Shown here: positions 15,070-19,821 of the stretch, piece by piece | How the letters are laid out: every line of letters starts with the position of its first letter | How positions within the stretch are numbered: the first letter of the stretch is position 1 | Assembly: GCA_035478795.1 (NCBI GenBank) | Contig: DATIJJ010000018.1 | Coordinates: 1 to 19,821 of the forward strand | Source of the DNA: DATIJJ01 sp035478795 | GTDB lineage: Bacteria > Pseudomonadota > Gammaproteobacteria > DSM-16500 | Reading direction: 5' to 3' | Length of the DNA stretch: 19,821 nucleotides | The notes under the pieces: generated by a model | Told to the model about the DNA's origin: nothing | The model's input: only the letters and a program-made list of their open reading frames with translations | The model's database searches: none | Position numbers and translations under genes: made by a program

Positions 15070-15389
15070 AAATAGAAGCCCATCTGTCCAGATTATCCCG
15101 AGTGGTTCGCTACTTCAGGCGTCCTAAAAAATCGGCGAAAGTCGCGAAAGAGCGATTGCAAATTATTATTGCGCATGAGCGTATCACGACGCGGGAAAAG
15201 CCGGATTTTCTTTCTGCCATGCAGCGAGATTTGATTGATGTGATTGCGAAGTATGTCGATATCAATCGCGAAGACGTCAAAATTGAACTGGAGCGTCAGG
15301 ATGGTTGTTCCATTCTGGAGTTAAATGTGACGTTGCCGAATTTTCTCGATAAAAAAGAAAGTCGCAAGGAAGACCTGGTTACGGGGTAA
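15066..15389 (+). CDS. minE: Cell division topological specificity factor MinE
   Basis: The product is 107 aa, somewhat longer than E. coli MinE (88). The N-terminal anti-MinCD part contains SAKVAKERLQIIIAHER (about 23-39), which stimulates MinD ATPase. The dimeric topological-specificity part includes LIDVIAKYVDINREDVKIELER and CSILELNVTLP. The extra length is at both ends: a basic N terminus (RVVRYFRRPKK) and a charged tail (LDKKESRKEDLVTG). ATGA overlaps the minD stop, implying coupled translation. A terminator lies 12 bp after the stop. Confidence 0.96.
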   Translation: MKIEAHLSRLSRVVRYFRRPKKSAKVAKERLQIIIAHERITTREKPDFLSAMQRDLIDVIAKYVDINREDVKIELERQDGCSILELNVTLPNFLDKKESRKEDLVTG

Positions 15390-15400
15390 TCCTTTCACCG

Positions 15401-15427
15401 AGGCACGGGTCGCCGTGCCTTTCTTTG
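15401..15427 (+). terminator. Rho-independent terminator of minCDE
   Basis: AGGCACGG (15401-15408), loop GTCG and CCGTGCCT (15413-15420) form a perfect 8-bp stem, followed by TTCTTTG. It closes the yajQ-minCDE transcript. Confidence 0.85.
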
Positions 15428-15492
15428 TTGTTAATATTTCACTCTGTTTACACGTCATTTTTATCTATCATCAAGACTATTCAAGCCAATTA

Positions 15493-15510
15493 TCTTACAT
15501 CCTTGTAAGA
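15493..15510. promoter_or_regulatory. Gac-box-like palindrome upstream of RNA A, half-sites everted
   Basis: TCTTACATCCTTGTAAGA is a perfect palindrome with 7-bp arms and a 4-bp spacer. Its half-sites, TGTAAGA and TCTTACA, are those of the GacA/UvrY box but in the opposite order. It is centred about 190 bp upstream of the inferred start of RNA A, about the same distance as the box of RNA B. Whether a response regulator binds it is uncertain. Confidence 0.45.
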
Positions 15511-15596
15511 CAATCGCCATAGTTTCTGTCAATTAACTTCCCCGCGATTGCTGGGATAAAAGTGTTTTGCGAGCTAAAAATCAATATAACTATATG

Positions 15597-15612
15597 ATTA
15601 TTATATAATAAT
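15597..15612. repeat. AT-only palindrome and wider inverted repeat
   Basis: ATTATTATATAATAAT is a perfect 16-bp palindrome. It lies inside a wider inverted repeat, CTGGGAT (15551-15557) and ATCCCAG (15615-15621). The position, between the palindrome at 15493 and RNA A, suggests a regulator site or a DNA-bending region. No protein is identified. Confidence 0.4.
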
Positions 15613-15691
15613 TGATCCCAGGTGCTCCATAGCCATCCAAAAAGGTAAATATTGTAAGTGATTATTTCTAAAAGATTTTGTTATCATAGGG

Positions 15692-15831
15692 GCTGTCATG
15701 GATGACAGCGGTTACTGAAAGGATTCTTGCAACCACTCCTCGTTTTGTATGCCACGGATGGGTTATTTAGCAAGGACCGCTATACCTGAGTTGAGCATAT
15801 TGGGGCAGCTGAATAAGCTGCCCATTTTTTT
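15692..15831 (+). ncRNA. RsmY/RsmZ-like CsrA-sequestering RNA, copy A
   Basis: This is a candidate RNA of about 140 nt. A TATCAT -10 lies at 15682-15687 with a weak -35. The first hairpin, GCTGTCA-TGGA-TGACAGC (15692-15709), puts GGA in a tetraloop; CAUGGAUG is close to the CsrA SELEX consensus. Further GGAs are at 15721, 15756 (CCA-CGGA-TGG) and 15774 (TAGC-AAGGACC-GCTA). The core ACCACTCCTCGTTTTG (15732-15747) is shared with copy B. It ends in a terminator, GGGCAGCT/AGCTGCCC plus seven Ts (15803-15831). No ORF runs through it. By analogy it would sequester CsrA/RsmA. The start is inferred. Confidence 0.7.
15803..15831 (+). terminator. Terminator of RNA A
   Basis: GGGCAGCT (15803-15810), loop GAATA and AGCTGCCC (15816-15823) give a perfect 8-bp stem followed by A and seven Ts. 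Confidence 0.88.
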
Positions 15832-15930
15832 ATTATCTTCCCGCAAAAGCCCTTTATCATAAAACTAAAATAAAGTTATTTCGTCATTTATTACCAAACG
15901 CGCCAAAAATTGCCCAATTGCCCGTTTGTT

Positions 15931-15948
15931 TGTGAGACATATCTCACA
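15931..15948. promoter_or_regulatory. GacA/UvrY/LetA-type box upstream of RNA B
   Basis: TGTGAGACATATCTCACA is a perfect 18-bp palindrome, extended by TT/AA on either side. It fits the Gac box form TGTAAG-N6-CTTACA with one change per half-site and is very close to the UvrY/SirA site TGTGAGAGATCTCTTACA. It is centred about 180 bp upstream of the inferred start of RNA B, the usual distance for GacA-controlled rsm/csr RNAs. A further TGTGAGA half-site lies at 15954-15960. Confidence 0.7.
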
Positions 15949-16023
15949 AATGATGTGAGACATTGTCTATTCGTACTGCGATGTACCAGAGAGGGTGCGT
16001 TTTAACATAATGATTTAACTGTT

Positions 16024-16100
16024 ATTTTTAGTAGATAGGGCTCGCTGGAGCCTGATAAACCGGCAGTAAACGCCTTTTGGGGGTACTGTTATTTTTTCAG
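16024..16100 (+). other. Structured spacer between Gac box and RNA B
   Basis: GGCTC-GCTG-GAGCC forms a 5-bp hairpin near 16039-16052. Downstream, CAGTA and TACTG flank a partly paired segment followed by TTATTTTTT, a weak terminator-like shape. It may be a leader, a short RNA or nothing. I see no ORF. Confidence 0.25.
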
Positions 16101-16118
16101 GGTCATGTAAAATGGTCG

Positions 16119-16271
16119 TCAGCTAAGGATGGCTATGGTGATTGGATGGATTCTGTAACCACTCCTCGTTTTGCGTGACCATGGACGGATTCTTGTATAA
16201 GGATAGCATTATTTTGATTTAGTGTAGATTGGTTATTGTGAAGGGTGACTTTTGAGTCACCCTTTTTTTTT
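16119..16271 (+). ncRNA. RsmY/RsmZ-like CsrA-sequestering RNA, copy B
   Basis: This is a candidate RNA of about 150 nt. A TAAAAT -10 lies at 16108-16113, putting the start near 16120. Six GGA motifs follow at 16127 (AGC-TAAGGATG-GCT hairpin), 16144, 16148, 16183, 16187 and 16201. The segment GGATTCT(G)TAACCACTCCTCGTTTTG to GGA aligns with copy A over about 60 nt, including the 16-nt core at 16158-16173. It ends in a strong terminator (AAGGGTGACT/AGTCACCCTT plus Ts). With the Gac-type box 180 bp upstream, I read it as a second member of a CsrA-titrating RNA pair. No coding frame is apparent. Confidence 0.74.
16241..16271 (+). terminator. Terminator of RNA B
   Basis: AAGGGTGACT (16241-16250), loop TTTG and AGTCACCCTT (16255-16264) form a 10-bp stem followed by a T-tract to 16271. 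Confidence 0.9.
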
Positions 16272-16350
16272 GCATGAGTTGTCAGGGCGTGTCCTCATTT
16301 CATTTTGTAAGAAATCAGCAGCGATAATTTTTAAATCTTATCTTCAACCG

Positions 16351-16484
16351 TGCGTCATCCCGCGACGCTCTTCAAGCGGGACCCAGCGCCTTTTGAAGCA
16401 TTTTTTATAAAAAATCGATGAAAGAAAGGCGCTGGGTCCCGCTTGAAGAGCGTCGCGGGATGACGCAGGGATAGGGATCAGTGA
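16351..16484. repeat. Long perfect inverted repeat, 43-bp arms
   Basis: The arms at 16351-16393 and 16425-16467 are perfect reverse complements over 43 bp, with a 31-nt AT-rich loop. They contain GCGTCATCCCGCGACGC and AGCGGGACCCAGCGCC. GGATAGGGATCAGTGA outside the right arm is also conserved in the copy at 39-97. It lies between RNA B and the 3' end of der, 37 bp from the der stop, and could act as a 3' structure for der. It resembles REP-like or Rickettsia/Neisseria-type dispersed palindromes with ATCCCGCG cores. No transposase or clear target duplication is visible. Confidence 0.85.
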
Positions 16485-16504
16485 GTTGTGAATTTTTTTG
16501 GCGG

Positions 16505-17893
16505 TTATCTTTTTTTGACATGCCGCATCATGCGTTTTTTCTTTTGCTGCTGGCGCGGTGTTAACGTATTTCTTTGATGTCGAAACGGGTTTTCACTGCT
16601 TTTCACTTCCACCCTGACCGGTGTCCCCATCAATTTCAGACGTGTTTGAAAGGTGTTTGCGAGATACCGGCGATAGGCATCCGGCAGTGAGATGACCTGG
16701 TTACCATGAATAATAATACGCGGTGGATTATGGCCCCCTGCATGCGCATAGCGCAGTTTGATCCGTCGACCTTGCACCATCGGTGGTGCATGCTGAATCG
16801 TGGCTTCCTGCAGAATTTTGGTGAGTTTGGGCGTAGACAATTTTTTATTGGCGGATTGAAAAGCTTCATTGACAGAATCAAATACATTGCCCACACCCGT
16901 GCCATGCAATGCTGAAATAAAATGGATGCGCACATACGGGATAAAATTGAGGCGCCGATCAATCATCTCACGCACTTTTTCTTTTTCCTCGAATGCCATG
17001 CCATCCCATTTATTGATAGCGACCACCAGCGCTCTGCCACTGTCGATGACAAAACCCAATAAACGCAAATCCTGTTCAGTCACGCCTTCGCGTGCATCCA
17101 TGAGAAATAAAACGACGTTGGCGGCTTCAATCGCCTGAAGCGTTTTCACGACCGAAAATTTTTCGACGGTTTCGACCACTTTTCCGCGCTGACGTACGCC
17201 TGCTGTATCGATCAGTGTGTAGTGTTTGTCAAAACGCGTCAGTGGAATAAAAATACTGTCACGCGTGGTGCCAGGTTCATCACACACAATCACGCGGTCT
17301 TCACCGAGCATGCGATTGGTGAGAGTGGATTTCCCGACATTCGGGCGGCCAATCAAGGCCAGCTTGATGCCGGCGGATGCATCCATTTCATCCGATTCGG
17401 TTTGTTCTTCAGGCAGGATGCTCGTTACCAGATCATCAATACCGCGCTTGTGTGCTGCTGAAATCGGATGCGGATGACCGAACCCTAAACGAAAAAAATC
17501 AGCAGCGGCCATATCCGGATCCATGCCTTCGGCCTTGTTGATAACCAGCGTGATTTTTTTATTCAGGCTGCGAAGTTTTTCTGCGATCGTCATATCAGAT
17601 GCAGTCAATCCTGCCCGTGCATCCACGACAAATAACACATGGGTTGCATCGAAGATAGCTTGCAATGCCTGTTCAGCCATCAGAAGATCCATCTCTTTTT
17701 TTTCGTCCGTCAATCCGCCGGTATCAATGACAATAAAACGACGCTGAGCAAGATGGGCTTCGCCGTATTGTCGATCCCGTGTTAAACCCGGCACGTCAGA
17801 CACCAGCGCATCGCGTGAGAGCGTTAAACAATTAAATAAAGTCGACTTGCCCACATTGGGGCGACCGACAATTGCAATAACAGGCAGTAACAT
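16505..17893 (-). CDS. der: Ribosome assembly GTPase Der (EngA)
   Basis: The product is 462 aa from the ATG at 17893; a GTG directly before it (17896) is an alternative, with GGGAA upstream. Two tandem G domains are clear. The first has GRPNVGKSTLFN, DTGG and NKAEG; the second has GRPNVGKSTLTNRM, DTAGVRQRGK and NKWDG. A C-terminal KH-like domain includes RIKLRYAHAGGHNPPRIIIHGN. The end is a very basic tail (QQQKKKRMMRHVKKR). Der acts in maturation of the 50S subunit. It follows bamB by about 15 bp, the usual yfgM-bamB-der order. Confidence 0.96.
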   Translation of the reverse strand: MLLPVIAIVGRPNVGKSTLFNCLTLSRDALVSDVPGLTRDRQYGEAHLAQRRFIVIDTGGLTDEKKEMDLLMAEQALQAIFDATHVLFVVDARAGLTASDMTIAEKLRSLNKKITLVINKAEGMDPDMAAADFFRLGFGHPHPISAAHKRGIDDLVTSILPEEQTESDEMDASAGIKLALIGRPNVGKSTLTNRMLGEDRVIVCDEPGTTRDSIFIPLTRFDKHYTLIDTAGVRQRGKVVETVEKFSVVKTLQAIEAANVVLFLMDAREGVTEQDLRLLGFVIDSGRALVVAINKWDGMAFEEKEKVREMIDRRLNFIPYVRIHFISALHGTGVGNVFDSVNEAFQSANKKLSTPKLTKILQEATIQHAPPMVQGRRIKLRYAHAGGHNPPRIIIHGNQVISLPDAYRRYLANTFQTRLKLMGTPVRVEVKSSENPFRHQRNTLTPRQQQKKKRMMRHVKKR

Positions 17894-17908
17894 CACATCA
17901 TTCCCGGA

Positions 17909-19069
17909 TTATTGCACGGTGTAGGCAGCCAGATGGCCGTCTTTGGTATAAACATAGAGGATATCGTTATTCACGATGGGGCTTGCTGCCATACCGGATT
18001 TATTCACCCGGACGCGCGCGACAAAGCGACCATTTTGCGTATTCATCCAGTGCAGGTAACCTTCGGCATCACCCACCACCAGATAACCATGGATGAGAGC
18101 AGGACCCGTAATGACGCGTGCATATAATTTATTTTGCTGCCAGAGCAACGTGCCATTGGCTGCATTAAAGGTTGAAATGTGGCTTTCGGCATCGGATACA
18201 TACACCTTGCTGCCATCCGTCGCCATGCCGGTGTAAGATGACATATCATGACTCCAGATTTCATTCCCCGAAGATAAATCCAGTGCCGCGATACGCCCCT
18301 GATAAGTAGCCGCATACACACGGTTACCGTGAATCACAGGATTCGCATCCATATCAATCATGCGTTGAACGGCGAAAATACCCTGTGGCTCGGCGATACT
18401 TTTTTGCCATTGTATGTCGCCATGTCGTAATCCAAATTTCAAAAGATCACCATTTTCAAAACCGACAACGGCTGAGGAGCGTGTCAGTTGCGGTGCGCTC
18501 GATCCGCGTAAAATGAGGCTCGGTTCGGTTTGTTGGGATTTCCACAAAAGATGCCCGTCGATGGTTGAAAAGGCGGTGATGCAGCCGTCGATGGATTTCG
18601 CCAGTACGATAGAATCGGTTGCAGCAGGCGCTGCGAGAATTTCGCTTGATGAATGCGTTTTCCAGAGGATTTTGCCATTCGTTTGATCGAGTGCAAACAG
18701 ATCGCCATCCCGTGTTCCGACATAGACCTGTCCATCCGCTGCACTCACGCCGCCACTGATATCCCCGCCAGTATTGATTTTCCAGAGGGATTTGCCGGTT
18801 GCAAGATCATTGGCAGCCACCACACCATTGCTGCTTGCGGTAAAAATGGAGTTACCGGAAATCGCCGGTGTCAATCGCAGTGATTCACCGGTAGAACCTG
18901 CACTGGTACTGGTATACCAGAGTGAGTGCACATGGGCTTCGGTGATAAAATCGACGAGAGGCGAGGGTGCCGGTGTATTATCCTTATCAAAAAAAGTGCT
19001 GCATGCCGTCAGTGACAAAACAAACAAAACCATCCAGAACACATTTTTAATTATTTTTACTTTTTTCAT
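17909..19069 (-). CDS. bamB: Outer membrane assembly lipoprotein BamB
   Basis: The product is 386 aa, a periplasm-facing lipoprotein of the BAM complex that inserts beta-barrel proteins in the outer membrane. The lipoprotein signal ends in LSLTAC with the lipid-bearing Cys at 23; Ser at +2 fits outer-membrane sorting. The rest is a PQQ-like beta-propeller whose blades repeat the pattern VYVGTRDGDLFALDQTNGKI-LWK, for example HLLWKSQ, IQWQKS, EIWSHD and LLWQQN, ending with YTKDGHLAAYTVQ. GGAAGGG precedes the ATG. Length matches the family (E. coli 392). It lies 37 bp after yfgM. Confidence 0.95.
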   Translation of the reverse strand: MKKVKIIKNVFWMVLFVLSLTACSTFFDKDNTPAPSPLVDFITEAHVHSLWYTSTSAGSTGESLRLTPAISGNSIFTASSNGVVAANDLATGKSLWKINTGGDISGGVSAADGQVYVGTRDGDLFALDQTNGKILWKTHSSSEILAAPAATDSIVLAKSIDGCITAFSTIDGHLLWKSQQTEPSLILRGSSAPQLTRSSAVVGFENGDLLKFGLRHGDIQWQKSIAEPQGIFAVQRMIDMDANPVIHGNRVYAATYQGRIAALDLSSGNEIWSHDMSSYTGMATDGSKVYVSDAESHISTFNAANGTLLWQQNKLYARVITGPALIHGYLVVGDAEGYLHWMNTQNGRFVARVRVNKSGMAASPIVNNDILYVYTKDGHLAAYTVQ

Positions 19070-19106
19070 AACCCTTCCAAATAAAAGCGATAGATTTTTC
19101 TGAAAA

Positions 19107-19745
19107 TCAGGCTGTTTCGACAGCCAGGTTGTCGTATTTCATTTGCAGGATCGGGCGATTGATTTCTGCATTCGGTATTTCAGACAGTGCGAGATGATAG
19201 GCGTTACGCGCGGCCTTCGTATCCTTTTCATTGAGCAGCGCATCGCCACGCACTTCATCCACCAGACCGATAAAACTTTTATCATCGACTTTTTCGAGCA
19301 AATCGAGTGCTGCCTTGCTCTTCATTTCAGCAATCAAAAGACGTGCAAGACGAATCCGTGTGACTTCACGCAATGCACTATCCTGACTGTGATCCAGTAC
19401 CCAGTTTAATTGGGTAGTGGCTTCTGCATTATTTTTATTGAATACCGCCTGTCTTGCGAGCATCAATGCAGCCATGGCCGCGTAGGGCGTTTTGGGATAA
19501 TGCGATAACAGTTTTTTAGCCTGAACGCTTGCGCCTTCCACATTATTTTGGGCGCGCAGTGTGAGCATTTCATCATAAATCACGGAGGCGTGAGACAGGA
19601 TTTTATTGCGATACGTTTGCCAATAGCGCCAGCCGGATGAAATGAAAAGTGCGAGCACAATCCCGGCCAATACCGTCAATCCATATTGTTTGATCCAGTT
19701 TTTCAGTTGCTGGATTTGTTCCTGTTCGGTCAGGTATTCAGTCAA
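19107..19745 (-). CDS. yfgM: YfgM family tetratricopeptide membrane protein
   Basis: The product is 212 aa, matching E. coli YfgM (206), an inner-membrane protein that associates with SecYEG and periplasmic chaperones. A short cytoplasmic N terminus (TEYLTEQEQIQQLKNWIKQYG) is followed by one membrane segment (about 22-41, LTVLAGIVLALFISSGWRYW), then a periplasmic TPR-like domain (AKKLLSHYPKTPYAAMAALMLARQAV, LLEKVDDKSFIGLVDEVRGDAL, DTKAARNAYHLAL). The start is TTG at 19745, supported by AAGGAG seven bases upstream; no nearby ATG aligns as well. It begins the yfgM-bamB-der cluster. hisS is often the next gene upstream in this class, beyond the window. Confidence 0.92.
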   Translation of the reverse strand: MTEYLTEQEQIQQLKNWIKQYGLTVLAGIVLALFISSGWRYWQTYRNKILSHASVIYDEMLTLRAQNNVEGASVQAKKLLSHYPKTPYAAMAALMLARQAVFNKNNAEATTQLNWVLDHSQDSALREVTRIRLARLLIAEMKSKAALDLLEKVDDKSFIGLVDEVRGDALLNEKDTKAARNAYHLALSEIPNAEINRPILQMKYDNLAVETA

Positions 19746-19781
19746 GGGGGTGCTCCTTCCGCTTAAAAATCGTGCTGACGC

Positions 19782-19811
19782 ATTCTAGCGGATTCTATCC
19801 GGTTGTTTCAA
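19782..19811 (-). promoter_or_regulatory. Candidate promoter of the yfgM-bamB-der cluster
   Basis: On the minus strand TTGAAA (19806-19811) and TAGAAT (19782-19787) are 18 bp apart. A second TAGAAT lies just upstream at 19792-19797. The predicted start near 19775 leaves a leader of about 30 nt containing the AAGGAG ribosome-binding site. Confidence 0.5.
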
Positions 19812-19821
19812 TTTAATTTTT

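Noticed and set aside
15597..15612. Origin-like or IHF site at the AT palindrome
   Set aside because: There are no DnaA-box clusters or clear IHF consensus nearby; only the palindrome itself can be stated.

Overview
The window (19,821 bp, mid-40s % GC by eye) is a bacterial chromosome segment that is mostly conserved housekeeping genes. The gene set (minCDE, yajQ, a yfgM-bamB-der block, rluB, scpAB, murF, bamB) and the Gac/Csr-type signals point to a gammaproteobacterium. The long NAD-type isocitrate dehydrogenase and the exported DUF4015 glycosyl-hydrolase-like protein fit the Legionellales/Coxiellaceae side of that class. This placement is inference; no rRNA or other decisive marker lies here.

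Layout. 1-240: half of a dispersed repeat, then a terminator with a tandem array of its arm. 245-3141 (minus): a small exported four-cysteine protein, a DUF1328 membrane peptide of 57 aa, rluB, scpB and scpA. 3187-4134 (plus): full-length Sua5/TsaC. 4135-5130: a gene-free stretch packed with palindromic elements, including a 180-bp MITE with a 9-bp target duplication and a 401-bp nested palindrome sitting between the arms of an older terminator. 5131-7972 (minus): icd and murF. 8085-10039 (plus): pabB and pabA, converging with a 17-bp overlap on parB (minus). 10904-15389 (plus): the DUF4015 protein, ribD, yajQ and minCDE. 15430-16500: no protein gene. 16505-19745 (minus): der, bamB and yfgM, with a candidate promoter at the right edge of the window.

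The most interesting part is the minE-der gap. It holds two homologous, tandem, intrinsically terminated RNA candidates (about 15692-15831 and 16119-16271). They share a 16-nt core, ACCACTCCTCGTTTTG. They carry four and six GGA motifs, several in small hairpin loops, as in CsrA-sequestering RNAs of the RsmY/RsmZ/CsrB type. An 18-bp palindrome matching the GacA/UvrY/LetA-type box is centred about 180 bp upstream of the inferred start of the second RNA. A related palindrome with its half-sites in the opposite order lies about 190 bp upstream of the first. I infer a two-RNA Gac/Rsm post-transcriptional switch.

Functional groups: cell wall and division (murF, minCDE), chromosome segregation (scpAB, parB), folate and riboflavin supply (pabAB, ribD), RNA modification and ribosome assembly (rluB, sua5, der), envelope protein assembly (bamB, yfgM) and the TCA cycle (icd). 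No IS transposase, prophage, tRNA, rRNA or CRISPR array was seen.
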